64,000 nt of DNA, from assembly GCA_025997595.1 (NCBI GenBank), contig BNUU01000001.1:1-64000 (forward strand). Direction: 5' to 3'. Within the stretch, counting starts at the first letter, position 1, and each line of letters opens with the position of its first letter. Of the stretch, positions 25,656-34,535 are shown piece by piece. This DNA comes from Spirochaetia bacterium. GTDB lineage: Bacteria > Spirochaetota > Spirochaetia > Treponematales > Breznakiellaceae. The position numbers and the translations under genes are program-made. A model generated the notes under the pieces. It was given only the letters and a program-made list of their open reading frames with translations, was not told the DNA's origin and made no database searches.

Positions 25656-27029
25656 ATGAATAGCTGTAAAATCCTTATGCCCAGCGGAGGCATGGGAGCG
25701 GGGATGGTTCAGGAAGCCGTTGATAATGGTATGGCCCTAAAGCCCGATGTAATCGCCATAGATGGCGGCTCGACCGATTCGGGCCCTGCGTACCTGGCCA
25801 ATGGGATGTGTAAATACAACCGGGCCATGCTGAAACACGATCTTGCTATGGCGGTGAAGGCCGGTATGAAGGCGGGCATTCCGGTCTTTGTGGGAAGCTG
25901 CGGTACCTGCGGCACAGATAACATGGTCGATGAATGTTTCGATATCGTAACGGAAATATTCAGGGAAGAAGGGTTCAAGGGAAAAATCGCCCGGATCTAT
26001 TCCCAGCAAAAGCCGGAGGTTCTCAAGAAAAAATGGGACGAGGGGAAGATCCACGAGCTTGAGGGCGCTCCGAAAATAAGGCGCGAAACATTTGACGAAT
26101 GTGCGAACATCGTTGCGGTACTCGGCGCAGAGCCTTTTATCGAAGCGTACAAAAACGGCGCACAGGTGGTTCTCGCCGGCCGCGCTACGGACACGGCGGA
26201 TATCGCCGCGCTGCCGATTTACAAGGGCTGTAATGTTGCTGCGGCCTGGCACGGGGCAAAGACCGTAGAATGCGGGTCCCAGTGCGCCGACAGGGAAGAA
26301 GGTCTGGCGGCGTTCCTCACCGTGGATGAAACCGGCTTTTATGTGCGGCCTTTAATGCCCGGCGCCCACTGCACGCCCTATACGGTATCTGCCCACCTGC
26401 TCTACGAAAATGCCGACCCCTATTATCTCAAGGAACCCTCAGGGGCAATGCTCACCAAGGATGCGGTTTACACCCAGGTAGACCCGGAGACGACATACGT
26501 GACGGGTTCCGGATTTGAGCACGCCGAACAGTACACGATGAAACTCGAAGGCGCCGCAGTTGTGGGCTATCAGAATATCAGCCTTATCGGCATCGCCAAC
26601 CCAAAGGTTTGTGAGAATCCGCAGAAGTGGATTACATACATCAGCGCATACGTAGATAAATATATTCAGAAACTTGGCTTTTCCCCTGATGACTACAGTT
26701 TCAACTTTAAGGCCTATGGCTATAATGCCGTCCTCGAAGGGCCTGTGCCGGAGGGAACGCCGGCGCCCCGGGAGATAGGGATGCTTCTTACGGTAACGGC
26801 GAAAACCCAGGATTTGGCCACACAGGTAGCAAAGGTATTCAATCCGTACCTGCTCCATTTCCCTGCGGACTGGGAGCACATGGACGGGGAACAGCTTCCC
26901 AGTTATGCGTTCCCCTTCTCGCCGGTGGACTGCCCCCGGGGCGCTACCTATGAGTTTAAACTGTATCATGTCGTCGATGTGGACGACCCGCTTGAACTCG
27001 TCCGTTTTGAATACACGGACATCAAATAG
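25656..27029 (+). CDS. AtuA-family protein (DUF1446)
   Basis: A 457-residue protein of the acyclic terpene utilization AtuA/DUF1446 family. Conserved-looking segments are IAIDGGSTDSGPAYL near 33-47, VGSCGTCGTDN near 78-88 and LAGRATDTADIAALP near 171-185. The biochemical role of the family is poorly defined; a link to organic-acid or branched-chain acid catabolism is inferred from the transporter next door. AAAGGGAG supports the ATG. The stop codon TAG reads into palindromic repeat C. DUF4387 and a CitMHS transporter follow, forming an operon of three. Confidence 0.82.
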   Translation: MNSCKILMPSGGMGAGMVQEAVDNGMALKPDVIAIDGGSTDSGPAYLANGMCKYNRAMLKHDLAMAVKAGMKAGIPVFVGSCGTCGTDNMVDECFDIVTEIFREEGFKGKIARIYSQQKPEVLKKKWDEGKIHELEGAPKIRRETFDECANIVAVLGAEPFIEAYKNGAQVVLAGRATDTADIAALPIYKGCNVAAAWHGAKTVECGSQCADREEGLAAFLTVDETGFYVRPLMPGAHCTPYTVSAHLLYENADPYYLKEPSGAMLTKDAVYTQVDPETTYVTGSGFEHAEQYTMKLEGAAVVGYQNISLIGIANPKVCENPQKWITYISAYVDKYIQKLGFSPDDYSFNFKAYGYNAVLEGPVPEGTPAPREIGMLLTVTAKTQDLATQVAKVFNPYLLHFPADWEHMDGEQLPSYAFPFSPVDCPRGATYEFKLYHVVDVDDPLELVRFEYTDIK

Positions 27030-27066
27030 AGTTGTTCGATAACTAACCGAGTTGTCGAACAAGTCT
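27028..27066. repeat. Dispersed palindromic repeat, copy C
   Basis: 39 bp, identical to copy B except at its third base (A instead of G). The last two bases of the AtuA stop codon are the first two bases of the repeat. It fills most of the gap between AtuA and the DUF4387 gene, so it would form a hairpin inside the operon mRNA. Confidence 0.88.
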
Positions 27067-27086
27067 AATAGAGGGAGGATGATAAC

Positions 27087-27392
27087 ATGGCGAAGGTCTG
27101 TGAAATTGCACGGTATGTCCGGTCGAAAAACGCCGGTCCCTTCTGGATTACCTTCGAGATATTCTGCGAAAGCGATGAGGGGTATCAGCGAATAAAAAGT
27201 TCGCCGAACCTTAGGGGAGAAAAAGTCGCCGCCCTCTACGGCGCTGATCCTGCAAAGATCAAAGTGTTTGACTGCGACAGTATCAGGGTGAAAAAGTATT
27301 CGTTTCCGCGTCCGCTGCCCTCGGGCCATAAATACGAAAATGATATGCATTGCGGGCAGCAGTACATCCGCCTGGCGAATGTTGAAGTTTAA
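27087..27392 (+). CDS. DUF4387 protein, AtuA partner
   Basis: A 101-residue soluble protein matching the small DUF4387 family, which typically accompanies AtuA (sometimes as a C-terminal fusion). Landmarks are the N-terminal EIARYVRSKNAGPFWITF and the C-terminal DMHCGQQY. The function is unknown; it is probably a subunit or activator of the AtuA protein. GGGAGG precedes the ATG. It lies between AtuA and the transporter, separated from AtuA by repeat C. Confidence 0.82.
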   Translation: MAKVCEIARYVRSKNAGPFWITFEIFCESDEGYQRIKSSPNLRGEKVAALYGADPAKIKVFDCDSIRVKKYSFPRPLPSGHKYENDMHCGQQYIRLANVEV

Positions 27393-27407
27393 ACGGAGGT
27401 GGAATGT

Positions 27408-28700
27408 ATGTTACTAGCGGCGGGAATTATTATTCTGGTATTGCTGCTTGTTCTCATTCTCAAGAGCAATTTTCTGCCCGGCAATATTATGGCGCTGGTT
27501 CCTCTCATTGTCGCGATACTCCTTGGGCTTGGCTTTGAAAATACCCTAAAGATGGCCCATAAGGGCATCCTCGATGTAGCGGCGATTGTCGTACTGTTTA
27601 TTTTCGCCTCGATATTTTTCGGCGTAGTCTCCGATGCCGGTATGTTCGATCCCATTATCAAAGGATTGATGAAGAGCAAATGGATCGGCAAAAGCATATT
27701 CAGCGTAGTCTGCATCGCCGGCATTATCGCGATGGCGGCCCATATTGACGGGCAGGGGGTGACAACCTTGATCGTTACTGTCCCGCCGATGCTCATCGTC
27801 TTTGACAAGCTTCATATAAAACGATCCCTTCTTGCTATGGTATTTGTTCTGGTAACCGGCTCGCTGGATGTTCTCCCCTGGGCAGGACCGGTGTCCCGGG
27901 CAGCAACGGTTACCGGCATCGATGTGATGGTACTTTTCAAGGCGCTCCTGCCGACGATGGCCCTCGGACTTATCCTGTCCTTTAGTGCGCTGTTTATTGA
28001 ATCCCGTAAAGAGCAGAAGCTCGGGGAGTTTGTCCCCGCTGATGGTACAACCTTTGGGGAAATGAAAAGCAGTGAGGAAGAAACAGCTCTGTACCGTCCA
28101 AAAATGTTTTGGTTTAACATCACCCTTACCGTACTGGTCGTAGTACTGCTGTTCGCCGGTATGCCGCCACATATCACCTTTCTCGCAGGATGCGGCATCG
28201 TCCTTCCGATGAATTACCGAACCGGTAAGGAGCAGAACAAACGGATTAAAGAACATTCAGGAGACATTCTCGTCTCGGCTTGTACGTTCATCGGCGCCGG
28301 TATCATGCTGGGGATCATGGAAGGCGGCGGGATTTTTACCGCCCTGGGGGAAGGTATAGCCGGACTCATTCCCGATGCGCTCAGTCCTTTTATCCATTTC
28401 ATCTTCGGCGTGTTTGTGACGCCCCTCAGTTGGCTCCTCAATACGGATGCGATGATCTACGGTATAATGCCGGTGATCATAAAAGTGGGGGCGGAATCGG
28501 GAATTTCAGCGACAAAGATAACGGCGATGATAATCGCCGGCCGCGTAATGGGAACGGGACTCTGCCTGACAACGCCGTCGGTGTATCTCGGGCTTGGCAT
28601 GATGGGACTCAATTATAAAGACACATTCATGCGGCTCGCCAAATGGTCATTTATTATTGGAGAAATAGTGGTAATTTTTACCGGAATTGTGGTCCAATAA
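27408..28700 (+). CDS. CitMHS-family organic acid transporter
   Basis: A 430-residue integral membrane protein with about 11-12 hydrophobic helices. It resembles the CitMHS citrate-metal:H+ symporter family, including an AHIDGQGVTTLIVTVPPML segment in the position of that family's conserved Asp/Gly motif. I chose the ATG at 27408 (GGAGGT 7 nt upstream) over a GTG at 27399. It follows DUF4387 by 15 bp. It most likely imports the di- or tricarboxylate handled by the AtuA/DUF4387 pair; the substrate is not known. Confidence 0.82.
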   Translation: MLLAAGIIILVLLLVLILKSNFLPGNIMALVPLIVAILLGLGFENTLKMAHKGILDVAAIVVLFIFASIFFGVVSDAGMFDPIIKGLMKSKWIGKSIFSVVCIAGIIAMAAHIDGQGVTTLIVTVPPMLIVFDKLHIKRSLLAMVFVLVTGSLDVLPWAGPVSRAATVTGIDVMVLFKALLPTMALGLILSFSALFIESRKEQKLGEFVPADGTTFGEMKSSEEETALYRPKMFWFNITLTVLVVVLLFAGMPPHITFLAGCGIVLPMNYRTGKEQNKRIKEHSGDILVSACTFIGAGIMLGIMEGGGIFTALGEGIAGLIPDALSPFIHFIFGVFVTPLSWLLNTDAMIYGIMPVIIKVGAESGISATKITAMIIAGRVMGTGLCLTTPSVYLGLGMMGLNYKDTFMRLAKWSFIIGEIVVIFTGIVVQ

Positions 28701-28714
28701 AGAACTCAAAACTA

Positions 28715-28726
28715 TGACAATTGTCA
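28715..28726. promoter_or_regulatory. Palindrome TGACAATTGTCA upstream of the NHL/ABC operon
   Basis: A perfect 12-bp palindrome, 130 bp before the NHL gene start. TATAAT at 28786-28791 is a plausible -10 box downstream, with a weak -35. The 11-mer AAAATTATGAT occurs twice between them. An operator or activator site is plausible. Confidence 0.4.
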
Positions 28727-28844
28727 CAAAAAATTATGATAAATTGCCCGAAAATTATGATTGCGGAAATCAGGTTTCGGGTTATTATAATAGATGCAGC
28801 TGTTGAATATGGCTTAAATCATTGTTTTTATGGAGGAAAATAGT

Positions 28845-29822
28845 ATGGAATATCAGTTTGTGCCGATGGATTTCACTATCAGGAAAATGCCTGATGTATC
28901 AGGTGTTGCGGTTGATTCCAATGACACTATCTATTATACGACCAGAATGGAGACCCCTGTTGTCGTTATCAGTCCCGAGGGGAAGTATATCAAGGGTTTT
29001 GGGACCGGTCTCACCAAGAACGCCCATGGTATATGTATCGATAAAAACGATTGCGTATATGTGGTCGACGGCAGGCGTAACTGTGTGTTTAAATTTGATA
29101 AGGACGGAAAGCTGCTCTTAACCATAGGCACCCCTGACAGTCCTATTGATACGGGAGTCATAAATTACGATTACCGTACCATGCGGCAGAGTACCGATTC
29201 CTTTAACCATCCGGCGAAAATCGCGTCCCTTGATAAGGGAGATCTGTTTATCGCCGATGGTTATGGGAATGCCCGGATCCACCATTACAGCAGCGACGGG
29301 AAATTTATAAAGTCCTGGGGCACCCCCGGAAGCGACCCCGGCCAATTCAGCGTGGTTCATGGCGTGGGTGTAGATAACGAGAACGGCGATGTATACGTTG
29401 CAGACCGGGAGAACTTTAGGATTCAAATATTCACCTACGATGGGAAGCTCAAGGGGATATGGAACGACCTATGGCGTCCGACTGATGTATGTATCCGGGG
29501 GGATAATGTCTATGTAGCGGAAATTGGTGATATGATGTGGATAGACAATGTTCTTTATGATCCGGGAACCAGGCACCATCATTCACGGGCGCGTGTATTT
29601 AACCGGGCCGGGAAAGAACTGGCCCAGATTGGCACCGCCGACAGCGGCGCACCCGGAAGTTTCTTTGGCGCTCACGGAATAACGGTGAACCATGCGGGGG
29701 AAGTTTTAGTAACCGAAGTAACTTTCCCGCTGTTAGATGTATGGGTAGCATACCCTGAAGGTAAAGGTATGTCTTCCAATTTCCATCCCTACCTGCAGAA
29801 ATTCAGGCTCCGGAATAACTAG
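28845..29822 (+). CDS. NHL-repeat beta-propeller protein
   Basis: A 325-residue protein made of NHL-type propeller blades: VSGVAVDSNDTIYYTT, AHGICIDKNDCVYVVDG, GDLFIADGYGNARIHHYSSDG, VHGVGVDNENGDVYVADREN and GAHGITVNHAGEVLVTE. No signal peptide is evident, so it appears cytoplasmic. I chose the ATG at 28845 with GGAGG 8 nt upstream; an earlier ATG at 28830 overlaps that Shine-Dalgarno. The stop overlaps the GTG start of the permease by one base. Its role is unknown; by context it may bind or process the imported sugar or peptide. Related propellers include amidating lyases. Confidence 0.82.
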   Translation: MEYQFVPMDFTIRKMPDVSGVAVDSNDTIYYTTRMETPVVVISPEGKYIKGFGTGLTKNAHGICIDKNDCVYVVDGRRNCVFKFDKDGKLLLTIGTPDSPIDTGVINYDYRTMRQSTDSFNHPAKIASLDKGDLFIADGYGNARIHHYSSDGKFIKSWGTPGSDPGQFSVVHGVGVDNENGDVYVADRENFRIQIFTYDGKLKGIWNDLWRPTDVCIRGDNVYVAEIGDMMWIDNVLYDPGTRHHHSRARVFNRAGKELAQIGTADSGAPGSFFGAHGITVNHAGEVLVTEVTFPLLDVWVAYPEGKGMSSNFHPYLQKFRLRNN

Positions 29823-30754
29823 TGAAGACTTCTATAGGTACACCCAAAAAATATTCCGATATTTTCAGGCGGATAAGCAAGGATCGTTGGCTTTACGTCA
29901 TGCTTATCCCGGGTGTCCTATACTATCTGATTTTCCGGTTTGGACCGATGTTTGGACTTTTGGCGGCTTTTCAAAATTATATGCCCTTCCTTGGCTTCAC
30001 CAGAAGCCAATGGGTAGGGCTTACCCATTTCCACCGCCTGTTCGGAGATTATTTATTTCCCGTAATACTGAAGAATACTCTGATTCTGGGGCTTATGAAT
30101 ATCTTTCTTTTCTTCCCTGTTCCGATTCTTTTAGCCCTTATGCTTAATGAGGTTCGTCATAGGTACCGTAATGTCGTTCAGACTATTGTGTATATACCTC
30201 ATTTGGTAAGCTGGGTGGTGGTTGCGGGTCTTACTTTTACCCTGTTCAGCCCCGAAGGAGGTACGATAAATCGAATGCTCGCGATGGCGGGGATGCCGCC
30301 GGTTAACATACTTCTTTCTACCAGTGCCTTTCGGCCGATGATTCTTGTACAGAATATCTGGAAAGAATCCGGGTGGGGCACTATTCTGTTTTTGGCGACA
30401 ATTTCAGCGATAGATCCTACGCTATATGAGGCGGCAATTGTAGACGGCGCCGGTCGATGGCATCAACTCAAGTATATTACCTTCCCTTCAATTTTTCCCA
30501 CTATAATAACCTTGCTAATTCTAAGGATAGGCCAATTTCTGGATACAGGTTTTGAACAGATTATGCTGATGATTAATGCAATCAACCGGAATGTGGGAGA
30601 GGTATTTGACACATATATATATGAAATCGGAATAAGAGGCGGCCAGCTCAGTTATTCAACCGCAATTGGTTTTTTTAAATCCGTAATCGCCTTTATTCTG
30701 GTTTTTTTGGTAAATAAAATCGTTAAAAAACTCGGTGAAGAGGGGATATTTTAA
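29822..30754 (+). CDS. CUT1-type sugar ABC transporter permease (UgpA/LplB-like)
   Basis: A 310-residue inner-membrane permease with six predicted helices. The cytoplasmic EAA loop reads YEAAIVDGAGRWHQLKYITF and contacts the ATPase. The GTG start overlaps the NHL stop by one base (TAGTG). It pairs with the next permease. No ATPase gene is in the operon, as is common for CUT1 systems using a shared MsmX-type ATPase encoded elsewhere. The substrate is probably an oligosaccharide; not provable here. Confidence 0.9.
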   Translation: MKTSIGTPKKYSDIFRRISKDRWLYVMLIPGVLYYLIFRFGPMFGLLAAFQNYMPFLGFTRSQWVGLTHFHRLFGDYLFPVILKNTLILGLMNIFLFFPVPILLALMLNEVRHRYRNVVQTIVYIPHLVSWVVVAGLTFTLFSPEGGTINRMLAMAGMPPVNILLSTSAFRPMILVQNIWKESGWGTILFLATISAIDPTLYEAAIVDGAGRWHQLKYITFPSIFPTIITLLILRIGQFLDTGFEQIMLMINAINRNVGEVFDTYIYEIGIRGGQLSYSTAIGFFKSVIAFILVFLVNKIVKKLGEEGIF

Positions 30755-31665
30755 TGATGGCAGAAAACACCGCTGCAGTGAAGAGTATGTATCATCAGAA
30801 GAAAAATCGGGCGGGAATGGGAAGTATACTGTTTGATTGGTTTAATTATATATTTTTAGGATTAGTAGCAATTGTAATGATCCTGCCATATATTCATGTG
30901 TTGGCTTCTTCTCTTACGCCTCTGGAAGATTTGGTTAAAAAAGATTTTGTCCTTTTCCCTACCCGAATTTCTCTCGAAGCTTATCGTTATGTATTTGCTT
31001 CTTCAATGGTACCCCGGGGGCTTTTGATATCCGTCTTCATTACGATATCGGGCACTTGCCTGAATTTGTTCCTTTCTTCGATTACTGCCTATCCATTGGC
31101 TCATAGGAACCTGGTGGGAAATAAAGTTATGTCCCTTCTGGTTGTATTTACTATGATTTTTAACGGCGGCATGATTCCCATGTATATTATTGTTCTGAAA
31201 CTTCACCTCTTGAATACCTATTGGGCTTTGTTGCTGCCATATGCTATCAGTTCTTTCAATTTGATGTTGTTTAGAAATTACTTTCGGGAAATGCCCGATG
31301 AATTAGAAGAAGCCGCTAAAATTGACGGCTACAACGATATTAGTATTTTATTTAGGATTATTTTACCTCTTTCCAAACCGTTACTGGCGACGTTCGCAAT
31401 TATTTTTGGCGTAGGGCATTGGAACTCCTGGTTTACCGCAGTCATTTATTTGACTAATGCCCGTATGTACCCTATTCAGGTTATTTTACGGCAGGTGATC
31501 ACCGCTTCTTCCCAGGTAGGAGATACCGGATCTTTCGCCACTATCCCGCCAATGACCGTACGGATGTGTACTATTGCGGTAACTACTGTCCCCATACTTA
31601 TGATCTATCCTTTCCTGCAGAAATACTTCACAAAAGGAATCTTGATAGGATCGGTTAAGGGGTAA
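30754..31665 (+). CDS. CUT1-type sugar ABC transporter permease (LplC/YtcP-like)
   Basis: A 303-residue second permease with about six helices and an EAA loop EEAAKIDGYNDISILFRIIL. The ATG overlaps the stop of the first permease by one base (TAATG), so translation is coupled. It forms a heterodimeric channel with the preceding gene. A small CCGGC/GCCGG hairpin at 31684-31698 separates it from the binding-protein gene and may set differential expression. Confidence 0.9.
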   Translation: MMAENTAAVKSMYHQKKNRAGMGSILFDWFNYIFLGLVAIVMILPYIHVLASSLTPLEDLVKKDFVLFPTRISLEAYRYVFASSMVPRGLLISVFITISGTCLNLFLSSITAYPLAHRNLVGNKVMSLLVVFTMIFNGGMIPMYIIVLKLHLLNTYWALLLPYAISSFNLMLFRNYFREMPDELEEAAKIDGYNDISILFRIILPLSKPLLATFAIIFGVGHWNSWFTAVIYLTNARMYPIQVILRQVITASSQVGDTGSFATIPPMTVRMCTIAVTTVPILMIYPFLQKYFTKGILIGSVKG

Positions 31666-31736
31666 ATTTCCAGGTAATTGTTACCGGCAGAATGCCGGAA
31701 CAAAATACAATTCAAGTCAAACTTTAGGAGGTTTGT

Positions 31737-33311
31737 ATGAGCAGGTTAAAGAAACTGTTTTTTGTCGGTTTAATTCTATGTATAGCCGGAGGGCTTGGTT
31801 TCGCAGGCGGTCAAAAAAGTTCTTCTTCACAGCAGCCAATTACTATCAGTCTCCCCTTGTTTTTTCAGGAGGCGCCTCCCACGGGAAATCTCCGGGAAAA
31901 GGCCCTGGAAGAGCTTGTCGGTGAAAAGCTGGAATTTTGGTTTATCCCCTCTGATGTTTTCAATGAGCGGGTAACGCTGATGATTACATCCAACCAAATG
32001 CCTACTGTCATGGCTATACGTGACCCCAAGGCAGCGGCGGTGATTAACGGGGCGCGGTCAGGATTGTTTTGGGACCTAACTGGTTATATGAATCAGCTTC
32101 CTAACCTCAAAGCCCACTATGATAACCAAACTTTGATTAATGCCTCGATTGACGGAAAACTTAACGGCCTGCCTGTAGGCAGAGCATTAACCCGTGATGG
32201 ATTTATAATTCGTAAAGACTGGCTAAAAAATGTAGGTTTGGACAGGGATCTGACTAAACCAATCACACTGGATGAAATATATGCGATCGCAAAAGCTTTT
32301 GCCCAGGGAGATCCTGACAAAAACGGAGTGAATGGAGATACCATAGGTTTGATAACATGTATAGACGGCAGCGGTTCTCTAAACGGATATATAATGGAGG
32401 GACTTGATGTTGCCAATGGGGGAGGCAATAAATGGGAGGAAGATGGCAAAGGCGGTTTATTATATACATACACCACTCAGACCCATTTGGAGAGCCTCAA
32501 TTGGCTAAAGCGTATGTATGATGAAGGTATTCTTAACCGGGATTTTGGAGCCATGAGCGCAGATCACCAAATGGAAGCGATTGACGCGGGGAAGGCCGGG
32601 CTTTATTTTCAGACGGTAACAAACGCCCACGAACGACATGATAATCTTATCAGAGTTATGCAGGCAAATGATCCAAACCTTGCGAAATTACCGGCTACTG
32701 AAGCAAAAGTTGAAGTTCTGGATATCATCACCAGAATTTTTGATAAGAAGGGAAATATTCGTGCCACTACCGAACCCGGGTTTAACGGCTTTATGGCCTT
32801 TGCCAAGAGCAGTTCGAAGACAGAAGCTGATCTCATGAGGGCGCTTAAAGTGTTTGATAAGTTTGACTCTCCTGAAGGTCAGTCGGCTTTAATGTGGGGT
32901 ATTAAAGACAAGCATTATACTCTGGACGCAAAGGGAGAGGCGGTGATGACCGATAATTCCCTGCTTTTTGCGGCAGAAGTCCAGCCTTACTGGCAGATAT
33001 TCACCACAAACCGCGTTACTGATCGCGCTTCCCTCAGGGGTTATGTGGCTCCCATGTACACCAGAGTATACAGTCAGATGGCGTCATTGTTACCTTATGC
33101 GGTCTTTAATCCTACTATTCCCTTAACATCTGATACCTATACCAGTATGGGGTCATCGCTGGATAAAATAATTTTTGACGCCCAGGTACAATATATCATG
33201 GGAAGGATCAATGAAAATGGCTGGTGGGATGCGGTAAACCGCTGGAAACGGGAAGGCGGAGACAAAATCACTGCTGAATATTCAGAACAATATCGAAAAT
33301 TTAAAAAATAG
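31737..33311 (+). CDS. Extracellular solute-binding protein, LplA-like (family 1)
   Basis: A 524-residue substrate receptor for the two permeases. The signal peptide ends around GGLGFAGGQ; there is no lipobox Cys, so it is predicted to be a soluble periplasmic protein rather than the usual lipoprotein. The large two-lobe family-1 pattern fits oligosaccharide binding (GRALTRDGFIIRKDWL, NKDGVNGD-like calcium-type loop DPDKNGVNGDTIGL). AGGAGG precedes the ATG. The stop TAG reads into palindromic repeat D. A terminator follows at 33367. Confidence 0.88.
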   Translation: MSRLKKLFFVGLILCIAGGLGFAGGQKSSSSQQPITISLPLFFQEAPPTGNLREKALEELVGEKLEFWFIPSDVFNERVTLMITSNQMPTVMAIRDPKAAAVINGARSGLFWDLTGYMNQLPNLKAHYDNQTLINASIDGKLNGLPVGRALTRDGFIIRKDWLKNVGLDRDLTKPITLDEIYAIAKAFAQGDPDKNGVNGDTIGLITCIDGSGSLNGYIMEGLDVANGGGNKWEEDGKGGLLYTYTTQTHLESLNWLKRMYDEGILNRDFGAMSADHQMEAIDAGKAGLYFQTVTNAHERHDNLIRVMQANDPNLAKLPATEAKVEVLDIITRIFDKKGNIRATTEPGFNGFMAFAKSSSKTEADLMRALKVFDKFDSPEGQSALMWGIKDKHYTLDAKGEAVMTDNSLLFAAEVQPYWQIFTTNRVTDRASLRGYVAPMYTRVYSQMASLLPYAVFNPTIPLTSDTYTSMGSSLDKIIFDAQVQYIMGRINENGWWDAVNRWKREGGDKITAEYSEQYRKFKK

Positions 33312-33345
33312 AGTTGTTTGATAACTTCAGTTATTGAACAAATCC
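33310..33345. repeat. Dispersed palindromic repeat, copy D
   Basis: 36 bp with left arm AGAGTTGTTTGATAACT, 2-nt loop TC and right arm AGTTATTGAACAAATCC. As in copy C, the final AG of the upstream stop codon forms its first two bases. Confidence 0.82.
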
Positions 33346-33366
33346 GCTGAATAAAGGAAAACAGAG

Positions 33367-33405
33367 GCTTTCCCCAAAACTTCAGTTTTGGGGAAAGCAA
33401 TTTTT
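33367..33405 (+). terminator. Rho-independent terminator after the ABC operon
   Basis: GCTTTCCCCAAAAC pairs with GTTTTGGGGAAAGC across a TTCA loop, followed by AATTTTT. It closes the NHL/permease/binding-protein operon 55 bp after its last stop. Confidence 0.9.
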
Positions 33406-33455
33406 AGTATTTGTCAGCCATACAAGATATAACCCCAAAAACCAAGGAGTTTAAT

Positions 33456-34424
33456 ATGCAATACAATAATCTGCCCGGAACAAATTTAAAATTATCCGCC
33501 TTAAGTTTGGGAACCATGATGTTTGGTTCTCAAACGGGTGAATCCGAGGCGCTATCCATAATGGATTATGCGTTTGAACAGGGGATAAACTTTTTTGATA
33601 CCGTAGACGGCTATAACAAAGGTGATAGTGAACATATCGTGGGAAAGGCGCTAAAAGGCCGGCGTGAGGCCATATTTCTGGGAACCCAGGTTGGTTCGCC
33701 TATGGAGGAAGGTTCATTTTATTGTGGACTCAGCAGACGCCATATAATTTCCGCAGTAAACGCCAGCTTACAAAGACTCAATACGGATTATATCGATCTT
33801 TATTCCATGCATGTTCCGGATCATGAAACAAAGCTGGAAGAATCTCTTGAAACCCTGACTAATCTTGTCAGACAACAGAAAGTCCTGTATATTGGCGTTA
33901 GTAGTTTTTCGGCGTGGTTGATTGCGGATATACTGGCTCTCTGTGATAAATATGGTTTTATTGCTCCGGTAATTTCCCATAATGTCTATAATCTAATTAC
34001 CCGCGGCGCAGAAAGTGAACTGGTTCCGTTTTTACAAAAACATAAATTAGGAATAGCGGCTTACAATCCAATTGCAGGCGGGTTGCTTTCCGGAAAGCAT
34101 AAACCGGGGATTCCGGCTCCCAACACCCGGTTTGCCCTTCAGCCTTCATATTACGAGCGTTATTGGTCTGATGAAAATTTTGTTGCCGTTGATAAACTAT
34201 CAAAAATAGCAAAAGATGAAAACATGACTCTTCTTGAGATGGCTTTGCGATGGTGTGTTAAACAGGACGCTGTCGTAACTACTATTAGTGGTGTAAGCAA
34301 ACTTGAGCAGATCAGGCAGAATATCGCGGCTTTGGAAGGTCCTCCTTTAAGCCAGTCTGCTATGGATGCATGTGATGCGGTCTGGAAATCGCTTGCAGGA
34401 GAACGATATTCATACTTTCGATAG
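33456..34424 (+). CDS. Aldo/keto reductase family protein with catalytic Lys replaced
   Basis: A 322-residue AKR barrel. The family landmarks LSLGTMMFG, NFFDTVDGYNKGDSE (Asp and Tyr of the tetrad) and YIDLYSMHVPD (His) are present. At the position of the catalytic Lys, families have xTKxG; here it is LGTQVG, with codon CAG instead of AAG/AAA. Catalysis by the usual mechanism is therefore questionable. The C-terminal TTISGVSKLEQI resembles NADP-binding helices of AKRs. AAGGAG 6 nt before the ATG at 33456 defines the start. It lies between the ABC operon terminator and the two-component genes. Confidence 0.85.
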   Translation: MQYNNLPGTNLKLSALSLGTMMFGSQTGESEALSIMDYAFEQGINFFDTVDGYNKGDSEHIVGKALKGRREAIFLGTQVGSPMEEGSFYCGLSRRHIISAVNASLQRLNTDYIDLYSMHVPDHETKLEESLETLTNLVRQQKVLYIGVSSFSAWLIADILALCDKYGFIAPVISHNVYNLITRGAESELVPFLQKHKLGIAAYNPIAGGLLSGKHKPGIPAPNTRFALQPSYYERYWSDENFVAVDKLSKIAKDENMTLLEMALRWCVKQDAVVTTISGVSKLEQIRQNIAALEGPPLSQSAMDACDAVWKSLAGERYSYFR

Positions 34425-34535
34425 AGCAGAACCCTAAAATCCCCCGGTTTTTATATAGGGAGCAAAGTATCGCCTGCATATTTTGTTTGATAAATTTGGA
34501 AAAGAATGCTAAAATGAGTGCGGAGAGTACCCGTA

